From a bacterium (GTDB lineage Bacteria; Krumholzibacteriota; Krumholzibacteriia; LZORAL124-64-63), in assembly GCA_016719645.1 (NCBI GenBank), contig JADJYS010000037.1:62001-126000 (forward strand): a stretch of 64,000 bases of DNA, in the 5' to 3' direction. The notes below the pieces were generated by a model. That model ran no database searches. It was not told the DNA's origin and worked only from the letters and a program-made list of their open reading frames with translations. A program made the translations under genes and the position numbers. Positions 25,241 to 34,067 of the stretch are shown here, one piece after another. Numbering within the stretch: the first letter of the stretch is position 1; every line of letters starts with the position of its first letter.

Positions 25241-25273
25241 CCGGCCGCGGCCCCTTCCCGGAGCCGCGGCCGG
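25241..25273. terminator. hairpin terminator between convergent genes
   Basis: A perfect 11-bp stem (CCGGCCGCGGC / GCCGCGGCCGG) with an 11-base loop, followed by CGCTTTCG. It lies just past the TtcA-like stop and before the 3' end of the dehydrogenase gene on the other strand. Confidence 0.75.
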
Positions 25274-25304
25274 CGCTTTCGCGAACCGAGCCCGAGCGGG
25301 CCGC

Positions 25305-26432
25305 CTAGCGGACCGCCCTGGCGGCGATCGCCGCGGCCATGTCGGTCGTGGTCGCGTCGCCGCCCATGTCGTAGGTGCGGACCTGCCCCTCGGCGATGAC
25401 CTCGGCGACGGCCCGCTCCAGCCGCGCCGCCATGTCCTTCTCGCCCAGGTGGTCGAGCATCATCTTGGCCGACAGGATCATGGCGATCGGGTTGACCTTG
25501 TTCATCCCGACGTACTTCGGCGCCGAGCCGTGGCTGGGCTCGAAGATCGCGACCTCGTCGCCGATGTTGGCCGAGCAGGCGAAGCCCAGGCCGCCCACCA
25601 GCTGGGCGCACAGGTCGCTGATGATGTCGCCGAACATGTTGCTGGAGACCAGCACGCCGTAGTCCTGCGGGTTCTTGATCAGCCACATGCACATCGCGTC
25701 GATGTTGGTCTCCCACAGCGCGATGCCGGGGTACTCCTTGGCGATCAGGCGGGCCTCGCGGACCATCAGGCCCGAGGTCTCGCGCACCACGTTCGGCTTC
25801 TCGACCACCGTGACCGACTTGTAGCCGAACTTCTTGGCGTACTCGAAGGCGTCGCGCACGATCTGCTGGCAGCCCAGGCGGGTCAGGATGCGGCAGCTGA
25901 CCGCGATGTCCTCGTTGGCGGTCGCGTCCATGCGGCCCAGCTGGGCGGGGTGGGTCTTCTTCATGACGTCGCGGACGTCCTGCGGCAGGGGGTGCCACTC
26001 GACGCCCATGTACAGGTCCTCGGTGTTCTGGCGGAAGACCACCAAGTCGAGGTCGTCGCGGAAGTTCAGGGGGTTGCCCGCGTAGGCCTTGCAGGGGCGC
26101 AGGTTGGTCCGCAGGTTGAACTTCTGGCGCAGGCCGACGATGGGGCTGCGGTAGACGTGCCCCTGGCCGCGCAGTGCGGGGACCAGCTCCTGCTCCGCCT
26201 CCTCCTTCGGCTTGCTGGTGATGGCGCCGAACAGGGCGGCGTCCACGTTGCGCAGCATCGCCAGGGTGCGGTCGGGCAACGGGTTGGCCTCGGCGCGCCA
26301 GATCTCCCAGCCGATGTCGCCGGGGATGTATTCGGCGTCGAATCCCATGGCGTCCAGCACGGTCCTGGTCGCCTCCATCACGTCCACGCCCACGCCGTCG
26401 CCGGGCATCCAGCCGATGCGGTACTTGGCCAT
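25305..26432 (-). CDS. NAD(P)-dependent isocitrate/isopropylmalate dehydrogenase family protein
   Basis: A 375-residue beta-decarboxylating dehydrogenase. Visible features: W-M-P-G-D-G-V-G-V-D-V near residue 6; R-Q-N-T-E-D-L-Y-M-G-V-E near 133 (substrate-binding Arg and Tyr region); the metal-binding N-M-F-G-D-I-I-S-D near 246; and F-E-P-S-H-G-S-A-P-K-Y near 283, the cofactor side. Isocitrate, 3-isopropylmalate and homoisocitrate enzymes share this plan and I would not choose between them. No leu or citric-acid-cycle neighbours help. The ATG at 26432 has AGGAGG upstream. Confidence 0.88.
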   Translation of the reverse strand: MAKYRIGWMPGDGVGVDVMEATRTVLDAMGFDAEYIPGDIGWEIWRAEANPLPDRTLAMLRNVDAALFGAITSKPKEEAEQELVPALRGQGHVYRSPIVGLRQKFNLRTNLRPCKAYAGNPLNFRDDLDLVVFRQNTEDLYMGVEWHPLPQDVRDVMKKTHPAQLGRMDATANEDIAVSCRILTRLGCQQIVRDAFEYAKKFGYKSVTVVEKPNVVRETSGLMVREARLIAKEYPGIALWETNIDAMCMWLIKNPQDYGVLVSSNMFGDIISDLCAQLVGGLGFACSANIGDEVAIFEPSHGSAPKYVGMNKVNPIAMILSAKMMLDHLGEKDMAARLERAVAEVIAEGQVRTYDMGGDATTTDMAAAIAARAVR

Positions 26433-26564
26433 CGCACGAGCCTCCTGAAAAGGGTCGCTCACCCGAACCGTGCCGCCGGACCGCGTCGCCAGGATGGGGG
26501 CGCCGCGCGGTGCGGCAGGCTCCAAGATACATCGCGGCTGCGGTGGCGAAAGCCGGAATCAGCG

Positions 26565-27938
26565 TCAGGTCGGGTCTTCGCGCGGGGGGATGATCGGCGC
26601 CGGGGAGCCGGGAACCGCGTCGTCGCGGCCGCCGGCCTCGAGCTCGGCGTCCAGGAGGCGGTGCAGCCGCCGGATGTCCGGGGACGCGGCCAGCGACGAG
26701 GTGCGGCCGGCCAGGCGGCTGTTGACGGTCATGGCGACGACGGCGAAGCAGAGCGGGATGACGAACGGCAGCCAGCGGCGGTGGCGGTGGGCGTCCAGCA
26801 GGCGCGCGCAGCCGGTGGTGCCGGCGGCCAGGATCACGCAGAAGCCCACCGCGGCCAGGTAGAGGGAGCGCACGTTCAGCCACTCGCCGCGGCCGGCGAT
26901 CAGCGCGGCCGGGATCACCGTGATGTAGGTCCAGGCGATGAAGAAGCGCAGCGCCCGGCTGCCGAACAGGAAGCCGAAGAAGCTGAAGCTCAGCAGGCCC
27001 AGCGAGACCAGGGTCCGCACCGGCACGCGCCACTCGTACAGGAAGCGCACGACCGGGTGCGAGGACGTCACGAGGTCGCTGACCTGGAGCGGGAACACCA
27101 GCAGGTTCAGGTAGCGGAAGATCGTCTTGAACGCGTCCCAGGTGAACTCCGTCGCGCCCGCCTTGCCGCCGAACTGCACCGGCGGCTGGTCGTAGCCCCA
27201 CAGCACCTTCGCCACGTAGAAGGAGACGCCGGCCACCAGCAGGATCAGCAGCGTCGGCGAGAAGATCGACCGGCCGCCGCGCTCCCGGTAGAAGAGGAGC
27301 TTGTAGACCAGCAGGCAGCCCAGGAGCGAGAACGAGGCCGGGCGCGTCAGCCCCGCCAGGACGAACACCCCGAGGCCCCCGAGGAACCAGGGGGTGCGCA
27401 GCCGCCCCCCGTGCCGGAAGTCGTTGCGGATCATGCAGTACAGGACGGTCAGGTAGAACAGCGCGATCAGCAGCGACTCCAGGCCGGCGAGGCTCAGCAG
27501 TCCCTTGCCGTAGTGGCCGACCCCGAGGGCGAAGAGCAGCGACGAGGTCAGGGCCATCCGCCCGTGCGGGAACAGCATGTTGACCAGCATGTAGACCACG
27601 AAGGTGTTCAGCCCGTGCACGGCGAGGTTGACGGCCAGGTACCCCGACGGCTCCAGCCCGAAGAAGTGGGATTCCAGCAGGAAGACGACCTGCAGCAGGG
27701 GCTGGCTGAAGAAGTTCCCGAGGTGGCTGAAATAGTCGCCCAGATTGCCCCGCAGGACGTGGGCGTCGCGGAGGATCTCGAAGTCGACGGGGTTCCACAG
27801 GGGCGTGTCCAGCACGTGGCGGAACGCGACGAACACGACCGCCTCGAGCAGCAGCAGCACCGCGATGTGGTTCCAGGGACTGCGCATAGAAGATCCCGTC
27901 CGCATTCCGCGTACGCTCATGGTTCCGTCACCAGCCAT
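26565..27938 (-). CDS. polytopic membrane protein, GT-C-glycosyltransferase-like
   Basis: A 457-residue protein with about 11-12 membrane segments. An N-terminal segment is followed by an acidic loop W-N-P-V-D-F-E-I-L-R-D, then S-H-L-G-N-F-F-S-Q-P-L-L and H-G-L-N-T-F-V-V-Y near 110. Acidic and His residues in the first outer loop followed by many helices are typical of GT-C enzymes of the O-mannosyltransferase/TMTC type, but no family signature is certain. Starts at 27938, 27920 and 27887 are all possible; the first is given. The start codon lies inside a palindrome (27936-27952) in the divergent promoter region. Confidence 0.65.
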   Translation of the reverse strand: MAGDGTMSVRGMRTGSSMRSPWNHIAVLLLLEAVVFVAFRHVLDTPLWNPVDFEILRDAHVLRGNLGDYFSHLGNFFSQPLLQVVFLLESHFFGLEPSGYLAVNLAVHGLNTFVVYMLVNMLFPHGRMALTSSLLFALGVGHYGKGLLSLAGLESLLIALFYLTVLYCMIRNDFRHGGRLRTPWFLGGLGVFVLAGLTRPASFSLLGCLLVYKLLFYRERGGRSIFSPTLLILLVAGVSFYVAKVLWGYDQPPVQFGGKAGATEFTWDAFKTIFRYLNLLVFPLQVSDLVTSSHPVVRFLYEWRVPVRTLVSLGLLSFSFFGFLFGSRALRFFIAWTYITVIPAALIAGRGEWLNVRSLYLAAVGFCVILAAGTTGCARLLDAHRHRRWLPFVIPLCFAVVAMTVNSRLAGRTSSLAASPDIRRLHRLLDAELEAGGRDDAVPGSPAPIIPPREDPT

Positions 27939-27952
27939 GATGCCCTATCATG
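27936..27952. promoter_or_regulatory. palindrome in divergent promoter region
   Basis: A perfect CATGAT-N5-ATCATG inverted repeat in the 90-base gap between the membrane-protein gene and the TlyA-like gene. TATCAT (27946-27951) could be the -10 of the plus-strand gene. It is a candidate shared operator. Confidence 0.3.
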
Positions 27953-28028
27953 TGCCATCGGGCAACCTCGGGCCGGGACGGATGGGCGGCTCGCCGTCCG
28001 GCCCCCACTCCATCGGCAGGAAGCGCGC

Positions 28029-28598
28029 GTGCCTTACGTCTCTCGCGGCGGCGACAAGTTGGCCTGCGCCCTGGACGCCTTCGGGATCGACCCCGCCGGC
28101 CTGGTCTGCGCCGATCTGGGCTGCAGCACCGGCGGCTTCACCGACGTGCTGCTGCAGCGGGGCGCCCTGCGCGTCCACGCCGTGGACACGGCCTACGGGG
28201 TGCTGGACTGGCGGCTGCGCAGCGACCCCCGCGTGGCGGTCCACGAGCGGACCAACGCCCTGCGCGTGGAGCTGCCCGAGCCGGTCGCCCTGGTGGTCAT
28301 CGACGCCGGCTGGACGCGCCAGCAGCGGGTCGTCCCCCGCGCCCTGGCCCTGCTGGAGCCCGGCGGCAGCGTCGTCAGCCTGATCAAGCCGCACTACGAG
28401 GCCCCGCCGTCGCGCCTGGTGGAGGGGCGGTTGCCCCCGCAGGAAGCCGAACGCGTGCTGGAAGAGGTCCTGGGGAGCCTGCGCGCCCTGGCGCGGATCG
28501 TGGCCGGACCCGTGGTGTCGCCCGTGGACGGCGGCAAGGCCGGCAACCGCGAGTACCTGGTCCACCTGGCGGCCCGGGACCCCGCGGCCCCGGATTGA
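28029..28598 (+). CDS. TlyA-like rRNA methyltransferase lacking the S4 domain
   Basis: A 189-residue SAM-dependent methyltransferase of the FtsJ/TlyA type. It opens Y-V-S-R-G-G-D-K-L-A and has the SAM loop C-A-D-L-G-C-S-T-G-G-F-T-D (about 28-40), then V-D-T-A-Y-G and V-V-I-D-A-G-W-T. A late V-S-P-V-D-G-G-K-A-G-N-R-E-Y segment corresponds to the S-P-x-x-G-x-x-G-N-x-E-(F/Y) ending of TlyA. TlyA 2'-O-methylates 16S and 23S rRNA and normally begins with an S4 RNA-binding domain of about 60 residues, which is absent. GTG at 28029 with AGGAAG upstream is the only sensible start; no S4-like sequence is found upstream in any frame. Confidence 0.82.
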   Translation: MPYVSRGGDKLACALDAFGIDPAGLVCADLGCSTGGFTDVLLQRGALRVHAVDTAYGVLDWRLRSDPRVAVHERTNALRVELPEPVALVVIDAGWTRQQRVVPRALALLEPGGSVVSLIKPHYEAPPSRLVEGRLPPQEAERVLEEVLGSLRALARIVAGPVVSPVDGGKAGNREYLVHLAARDPAAPD

Positions 28599-28709
28599 TC
28601 CCAGCCGGCACTGATCCCAGCCGGCGGTTGCCAGGTTCGCCCGTTCGGCCTACCCTGCCGCGACCGCCCCCGCGGGCCCCGGGCCCGGACCCCTGACACC
28701 GGAGTGACC

Positions 28710-30344
28710 ATGCACCATCTCCAGGAACGTTTCGCCCTGCGCGCGCTCGCCGTCTTCGCCGGGCTCCTGCTGGCCGTCTCGTTCGCGGGCTGCGCCTGCG
28801 GGCCGAAGTGCCCCGCGCCGGACGACGCCCCCGCCGTCGCCGCCGTCGCCCTCGCCGCCACGGCTCCCGCCGCCGTCCTGCCGCCGCCGCCGGTCCGGGG
28901 GGAAGGTCCCTGGAACCTGACCATCTTCCACATCAACGACACCCACACCGCCTTCATGCCCGAGCCGGCCACCTGGCGCGACGACCACGCGCCCGCGGGG
29001 GGGATCGCGGCGCTGGCCTCCCACCTGGAGGAGCAGCGGCGCGCCGCGGCGGCCTCGCTGCTGCTGGACGCGGGCGACTTCATGACCGGCAACCCCGTCG
29101 GCGAGATCGAGGTCGACGGCGTGCCGGGCGGCGGCTGGATCGACATGCTCAACCTGCTGGGCATCGACGCCGGGGTGATCGGCAACCACGACTTCGACCT
29201 GGGCCGCGAGAACGCGCGCCGCGTGGCCGCGCGCGCCGCCTGGCCGATCATGGCCCTGGACCTGCGGAACGAGCGCGGCGAGCTGGAGTTCGCGCAGGAG
29301 CCCGTGATCCTCGAGCGCGGCGGCCTGCGCGTCGGCGTGATCGGCGTGACCTGTTCCGAGCTGTTCGAGGTGACCGCGGACGTGCGCGTGGCGGGCCTGC
29401 GGCTGGACGACCAGCGCGCGGTGATCCGGCGCTGGATCGCCGAGCTGGACCCGAAGACCGACCTGCTGGTGCTGCTCACCCACGACGGGCTCGACGTCGA
29501 CCAGGAGCTGGCCCGCGACCTGGCCGGGTCGGGGCTGGACGTGATCGTCGGCGGCCACTCGCACAGCCGGACCCGCGAGCCGCGCCTGGTCGGCGGCATC
29601 CTCGTCGTGCAGGCGGGCAGCCACGCCAAGAACCTGGGCCGGCTGGACCTGCGCGTGGCCGACGACCGCGTGGTCGCCTACGACGGCCGCCTGGTCGAGG
29701 TGCTGGCCGAGGGGCGCCGCGCCGATCCCGCGCTCGAGTCGCTGGCCGAGTCCTACGCCGCCCGCGTGGACGCCGTGTTCGGCCAGGTCATCGGCCGGCT
29801 GACCCGCGACTGGCGCCGCAACGGCCGCGGGGAGAGCAACGTCGGCAGCTGGATCTGCGACCGGCTGCGCGAGGCGGCCGGCGCCGACGTCGCGCTGCTG
29901 AACTCCGGCACCCTGCGCCGCGACTTCCTGGCCGGGCCGGTGACCCTGCTGGACATCCACTCGCTGGTGCCGTTCAACAACACGCTCGAGACGTTCCGCA
30001 TCGACGGCGCGGGACTGCGCGGGATCGTGCTGGCGAACGCCCGCACGGCCGAGAACGGCGGCGAGGGCATCCTGCAGGTTTCGGGCCTGCGCTACGCCTA
30101 CGCCTGGGCCGATTCCACGCCGGAAGTGCTCGAACTGACCGTGGGCGGGGAACCCCTGGACCCGGCGCGCGTCTATACGGTCGCGTGCCCCGACTTCGTG
30201 GTCCAGAAGGCCCGCATCTACATGGACATGGACCCGCCGGCCTCGACCTACGCCGGCCGGACGATCACCGAAGCGATCGCCGACGCCGTGCGCGAAGCCG
30301 GCGTCATCGACGCGACCACCGACGGGCGCATCACGCGCCGCTGA
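28710..30344 (+). CDS. 5'-nucleotidase/2',3'-cyclic phosphodiesterase lipoprotein
   Basis: A 544-residue exported metallophosphoesterase (UshA/YfkN-like). The signal peptide ends in a lipobox (S-F-A-G-C, Cys near residue 30), then an Ala/Pro linker. Metal motifs: F-H-I-N-D-T-H near 73, D-A-G-D-F near 120, G-N-H-D-F-D near 158, T-H-D-G near 258, and G-G-H-S-H-S near 280. The C-terminal 5_nucleotid_C domain (about 350-540) includes E-S-N-V-G-S-W and L-V-P-F-N-N-T-L-E. It would hydrolyse extracytoplasmic nucleotides for phosphate or nucleoside recovery. The ATG at 28710 has GGAG 5 bases upstream. Confidence 0.92.
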   Translation: MHHLQERFALRALAVFAGLLLAVSFAGCACGPKCPAPDDAPAVAAVALAATAPAAVLPPPPVRGEGPWNLTIFHINDTHTAFMPEPATWRDDHAPAGGIAALASHLEEQRRAAAASLLLDAGDFMTGNPVGEIEVDGVPGGGWIDMLNLLGIDAGVIGNHDFDLGRENARRVAARAAWPIMALDLRNERGELEFAQEPVILERGGLRVGVIGVTCSELFEVTADVRVAGLRLDDQRAVIRRWIAELDPKTDLLVLLTHDGLDVDQELARDLAGSGLDVIVGGHSHSRTREPRLVGGILVVQAGSHAKNLGRLDLRVADDRVVAYDGRLVEVLAEGRRADPALESLAESYAARVDAVFGQVIGRLTRDWRRNGRGESNVGSWICDRLREAAGADVALLNSGTLRRDFLAGPVTLLDIHSLVPFNNTLETFRIDGAGLRGIVLANARTAENGGEGILQVSGLRYAYAWADSTPEVLELTVGGEPLDPARVYTVACPDFVVQKARIYMDMDPPASTYAGRTITEAIADAVREAGVIDATTDGRITRR

Positions 30345-30366
30345 CCCCGAGAAGGAGACGACGCAC

Positions 30367-31137
30367 ATGGCGCACGAGATCGATTACCAGATCCTGGGCG
30401 ACGACCTGCAGGCCGTGGTGGTGGAGCTGGATCCCGGCGAGGCCGTGCAGGCCGAAGCCGGCGCGATGCTCTACATGGAGAACGGCATCGAGATGAACAC
30501 CGGCACCGACGGCGGCATCTTCAAGGGCCTCAAGCGCGCGGTCACCGGCGAGAGCTTCTTCATCACCACCTTCAAGCACGGCGGCGCGGGCAAGAGCCAC
30601 GTGGCCTTCGCGGCGCCCTACCCGGGCCGCATCATCCCGCTGGACATGAAGGCGCTGGGCGGCTCGCTGCTCTGCCAGAAGGACGCCTTCCTCTGCTGCG
30701 CCTACGGCATCGACATCACCATCGCCTTCACCAAGCGCCTCGGCGCCGGCATGTTCGGCGGCGAGGGCTTCATCCTGCAGCGCCTGGCCGGCGACGGTCT
30801 GGCCTTCGCCCACGCCGGCGGCGCGATCATCGTCAAGGACCTGGCCCACGGCGAGCACCTGCGCGTGGACACCGGCTGCCTGGTCGCCTTCCAGGAGTCG
30901 GTCGACTACGACATCAAGTTCGTCGGCGGCTTCAAGAACGCCCTGTTCGGCGGCGAGGGCCTGTTCTTCGCCAGCCTGACCGGCCCCGGCCGCGTCTACC
31001 TGCAGACGCTGCCCCTGAGCCGCCTCAGCGACCGCATCCTGTCGGCCGTCGGCCGCAACCGCGGCGAGCACCGCGGCGTGGGGGGGCTGGTCGGGGGGAA
31101 GGGGCTGCTAGGGGATCTCCCTGCGGCGGGGAAATAG
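30367..31137 (+). CDS. TIGR00266/AIM24 family protein
   Basis: A 256-residue protein of the AIM24 (TIGR00266) family, beta-helical trimers of unknown biochemical role. Landmarks: E-A-G-A-M-L-Y-M-E-N-G-I near 36; G-L-K-R-A-V-T-G-E-S-F-F near 56; P-G-R-I-I-P-L-D near 84; and C-G-type Gly repeats through F-G-G-E-G-F-I-L-Q-R-L-x-G-D-G near 135. The tail (G-G-x-x-G-G-x-x-G-x-x-G) is Gly-rich. The start follows GAAGGAGACG. It lies 22 bases after the nucleotidase, so the two are probably co-transcribed. Confidence 0.9.
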   Translation: MAHEIDYQILGDDLQAVVVELDPGEAVQAEAGAMLYMENGIEMNTGTDGGIFKGLKRAVTGESFFITTFKHGGAGKSHVAFAAPYPGRIIPLDMKALGGSLLCQKDAFLCCAYGIDITIAFTKRLGAGMFGGEGFILQRLAGDGLAFAHAGGAIIVKDLAHGEHLRVDTGCLVAFQESVDYDIKFVGGFKNALFGGEGLFFASLTGPGRVYLQTLPLSRLSDRILSAVGRNRGEHRGVGGLVGGKGLLGDLPAAGK

Positions 31138-31177
31138 ATCCGCTCCGGGGCGACGCCGCCGGCCGCCCCCCGCCCCC

Positions 31178-31191
31178 GAAGAATACTCTTC
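31178..31191. promoter_or_regulatory. 14-bp palindrome, island motif site 1
   Basis: GAAGAATACTCTTC is a perfect inverted repeat 21 bases before the kinase start. It matches the palindrome upstream of the metal-resistance operons (GGAGAATAGTCTCC when read on the minus strand at 42061-42074) at 11 of 14 positions. It is a possible autoregulatory site of the response regulator. Confidence 0.45.
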
Positions 31192-31212
31192 ACGGGGAAC
31201 AAGGGAGCATCC

Positions 31213-32360
31213 ATGGCCCGGGAAAGTCGTTCGACCGAAGAAGCCCCCCCGTCCGGCTCCTTGCCTCGGGACGCGGCGACTCGGTGTGATGGACGGTTCC
31301 TCCGGCCGGATATCGCCATCGCGGTCTCGATTCTGGCGATCTCGATATCGCATTACGTCGCGCCGGTCCACGCACACTACCTGCACGACATCTTTAGGCG
31401 CCTGTACTACCTCCCGATCATCTTCGCGGCGTTCCAGCACGGGCTCCTGGGCGGCCTGATCGCCGCCGTCGTGGTGTGTGTCGCCTACGCCCCCACGCCT
31501 TCGGCCAGATTTCCCACGACCCCGCCTCCGACACGCAGAAGATCCTCGAGATGGTCCTCTATCTCGTCGTCGGGACCACGACCGGCTTGCTCGTCTCGCG
31601 CGTCAAGCGGACACAAGGCCAGCTCGTGCGGGCAGCGATCGAACTCCGCGCGAGCCTCGACCAGTTGCGCAGCACCGAGGAGCAGCTGATCCGGACGGCG
31701 AAGCTCGCCGCGGTCGGCCGTCTCTCGGCCGGTCTCGCCCACGAGATCCGCAACCCGCTCGCGTCGATCAAAGGTTCTGCCGAGATCCTGGCGGACGATT
31801 TCCCGCCGGAAAACCCGAAGCATCGGATGTTCCGCATCCTCGTGGACGAGTCGGACCGGCTGAACAACGTCCTCTCACGGTTCCTCGCCTTTGCGCGGCC
31901 GCGCCCGATCGAGCAGCAGGAGGTTGCGATCGAGGAGGAGATCGCTGGCGTCGTCTCCCTCTTGCAGGCGCAGAAGGAGGGACGGGCGGTCCGTTTCGTC
32001 TCTGTGCCGGCCGGTGGTCTGCGCGTGCGGGGGGATCGGGAGCAGCTCCGCCAGGTCCTGCTGAACGTCCTGCTCAACGCCTGCCAAGCGGCGGGAGAGG
32101 CCGGTGAGGTCCGGATTGCCTGCGAGACCGTCGACGGGATGCTGCGAGTCCGGATCCGGGACTCCGGTCCCGGCTTCACGCCCGATGCCCTGGTCGACGC
32201 CTTCACGCCGTTCTTCACCACCAAGGAACAGGGGACCGGCCTGGGGCTGGCAGTTTCGCACCGGATGATCGAGTCTCATGGCGGGCGGATCCTGGTCGCC
32301 AACGCTCCCGGGGGAGGGGGCGAGGTCGAGATCAGGCTCCCCATGCCGGGGAGCAGTTGA
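31213..32360 (+). pseudogene. sensor histidine kinase, interrupted by a one-base frameshift
   Basis: An NtrB/ZraS-type membrane kinase read in two frames. The first frame gives the N-terminus and a four-helix-like membrane region up to V-C-V-A-Y-A-P. At the run of five C residues (31490-31494) the continuing sense, H-A-F-G-Q-I-S-H-D, moves to another frame; a sixth C would restore one 383-residue protein. The second frame holds a coiled linker, the HisKA box L-A-H-E-I-R-N-P-L (phospho-acceptor His codon at 31740), N box N-V-L-L-N-A-C-Q-A, D-S-G-P-G-F, F-F-T-T-K-E-Q-G-T-G-L-G-L, and an end at 32360. It could be a true lesion, a phase-variable tract or a base-calling error. The gene directly precedes the sigma-54 regulator, its probable partner. 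Confidence 0.85.
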
Positions 32361-32407
32361 AGGCCCGCGCTTCGCGCGTGTCCCACGTCTCACCCGGGAG
32401 CAGCTTC

Positions 32408-33811
32408 ATGTCCAGGATCATGTTGATCGACGACGACACGAGCCTGCGCGAAGTGGTCGCCTTCACGCTGCGCGAGCAAGGGCACGAGGTCGACGCGCAC
32501 GGCACCGGGGAATCCGCCTTCGGCAGCATCGAGTCATTCCGGCCCGACGTCGTCATCACGGATCTGAAGATGCCCGGCATCGACGGCATGGAAGTCCTGC
32601 GTCGCGTGGTCGACATCGATGCGACGATCCCCGTGATCATGCTCACCGCGTTCGGCTCGATCACCGACGCCGTCGAGGCGATGCGACACGGCGCCTATGA
32701 CTACCTCACGAAGCCCTACGACCGCGACGAACTGCGCCTGACGATCGAGCAGGCGCTCGAGCGCCGGCGGCTGCTGCTCGAGAACAGGACCCTGCGGGAC
32801 CGGCTCCACGAAGAAACGCGCCGCGTCGAGTTCGTCCACGCTTCGGCCGCGATGCAGGAGATCCTCGCCATGATCCGACGCATCGCGCCCACCGAGGCGA
32901 CCGTGCTCTTGACCGGCGAGAGCGGCACCGGCAAGGAGGTCCTCGCGCACGCCCTGCACTCCTGCTCCGACCGGTGGGATAAGCCGTTCGTCGCCATCGA
33001 TTGCGCCGCGATCCCCCGCGACCTGATGGAGTCGGAGCTGTTTGGTCACACCAAGGGGGCGTTCACGGGGGCGGTCAAGGATAAGCCGGGGAAATTCCAG
33101 CGAGCCGACGGCGGCACCCTGCTCCTGGACGAGATCGGGGATCTTCCCCCCGAGTTGCAGACGAAACTCCTCCGTGTCATCGAAACCAGGCTGGTCGATG
33201 TCGTCGGCGGACAGCAACCCGTGCCTGTCGATGTCCGCCTCATCGCGGCGACCAATGCCGATCTCGAGGAAAAGGTGCAACGGGGCGAGTTCAGACATGA
33301 TCTCTATTACCGATTGCACGTCATCCCCATCCATATTCCGCCCCTGCGTGCACGAGCGGACGATATCCCCGCCCTCTGGGAACATTTCGTGAGGCGGTAT
33401 GCCGGGGACTCCCCTGTACGATCGTCGCCCGGCCTGGTCCGGGCACTCATGGCGCGCCGCTGGCCGGGGAACGTGCGGGAGTTGGCGAACGTGTGCCAGC
33501 GGCTGGTGCTGTTGCGGTCGACCGACGTACTGCAGGCAGATGACCTGCCGCCTGAGGAGCAGCGAAGCGAGGGAACCGGCGGGGAGGCGGTGACCGGCGG
33601 CGGCTCGTCCCGCAACCGAGACGCCGGGCGAAGCAGCGGTGATTTCCTCGGTGAATTGCCCCACGACCAGCTATCCCTGAATGATGTCGAACGGGACATC
33701 ATCGTCCGCGCCCTCGCGAAGCACGGCGGCAACCGCTCCCGTACGGCGGCATACCTGAGGATTCCCCGGCACGTGCTTCTGTACCGGTTGGAGAAATTCG
33801 AAATCAAGTAG
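32408..33811 (+). CDS. sigma-54-dependent response regulator (ZraR/NtrC type)
   Basis: A 467-residue three-domain activator. The receiver (1-120) has D-D-D near 7-9, the phospho-acceptor Asp52 in T-D-L-K-M-P-G, and K-P-Y near 104. The AAA+ domain (about 140-375) has Walker A G-E-S-G-T-G-K-E (about 171), the sigma-54-contacting loop G-A-F-T-G-A (about 217), L-L-D-E-I-G-D and the R-W-P-G-N-V-R-E-L-x-N motif. The C-terminal Fis-type helix-turn-helix (about 425-467) includes H-G-G-N-R-S-R-T-A-A-Y-L. The ATG at 32408 has GGGAG upstream. It probably activates the efflux operon starting at 34068 and the gene at 42241, both preceded by palindromes and sigma-54-like promoters. Confidence 0.92.
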   Translation: MSRIMLIDDDTSLREVVAFTLREQGHEVDAHGTGESAFGSIESFRPDVVITDLKMPGIDGMEVLRRVVDIDATIPVIMLTAFGSITDAVEAMRHGAYDYLTKPYDRDELRLTIEQALERRRLLLENRTLRDRLHEETRRVEFVHASAAMQEILAMIRRIAPTEATVLLTGESGTGKEVLAHALHSCSDRWDKPFVAIDCAAIPRDLMESELFGHTKGAFTGAVKDKPGKFQRADGGTLLLDEIGDLPPELQTKLLRVIETRLVDVVGGQQPVPVDVRLIAATNADLEEKVQRGEFRHDLYYRLHVIPIHIPPLRARADDIPALWEHFVRRYAGDSPVRSSPGLVRALMARRWPGNVRELANVCQRLVLLRSTDVLQADDLPPEEQRSEGTGGEAVTGGGSSRNRDAGRSSGDFLGELPHDQLSLNDVERDIIVRALAKHGGNRSRTAAYLRIPRHVLLYRLEKFEIK

Positions 33812-33885
33812 TGGCCGCCACCGGCGAGGGCATACAAGTTCAGTGCACGCTGATGGTATCCAAGGAACAGGCTGTGACACCGTAC

Positions 33886-33899
33886 GCAGAATAGTCGGC
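33886..33899. promoter_or_regulatory. island palindrome site 2a (upstream activator site)
   Basis: GCAGAATAGTCGGC, 11 of 14 matches to GGAGAATAGTCTCC. Its centre is 32 bases, close to three helical turns, from site 2b, a spacing that suits cooperative binding of an NtrC-type activator. Confidence 0.45.
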
Positions 33900-33917
33900 A
33901 TACACCACGATCGTTTT

Positions 33918-33931
33918 GGAGACTATTCCGC
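33918..33931. promoter_or_regulatory. island palindrome site 2b (upstream activator site)
   Basis: GGAGACTATTCCGC lies within GTTTTGGAGACTATTC (33913-33928), 16 bases that are identical at 42056-42071 before the second metal operon. Confidence 0.5.
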
Positions 33932-33998
33932 AGCCGGAGCTCCTTCGGGAATGCAGTCCCTGGTCTTAATTGCTATCTTTCCAATAACATACGATCAA

Positions 33999-34014
33999 CG
34001 GTATGCGATATGCT
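33999..34014 (+). promoter_or_regulatory. candidate sigma-54 promoter of the efflux operon
   Basis: CGGTATGCGATATGCT has the obligatory GG (34000-34001) and GC (34012-34013) exactly 10 bases apart, about 70-85 bases downstream of the palindrome pair and about 54 bases before the first start codon. The flanking match to TGGCACG-N4-TTGCW is only moderate. Confidence 0.4.
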
Positions 34015-34067
34015 CAAGCCCTCAACGACCCTACGCACTTCGTGATCCGAAACCGGGAGAATACCTC

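Noticed and set aside
33961..33980. TGGTCTTAATTGC as the sigma-54 promoter of the efflux operon
   Set aside because: GG and GC are only 8 bases apart; the spacing must be 10, as in the site at 33999.
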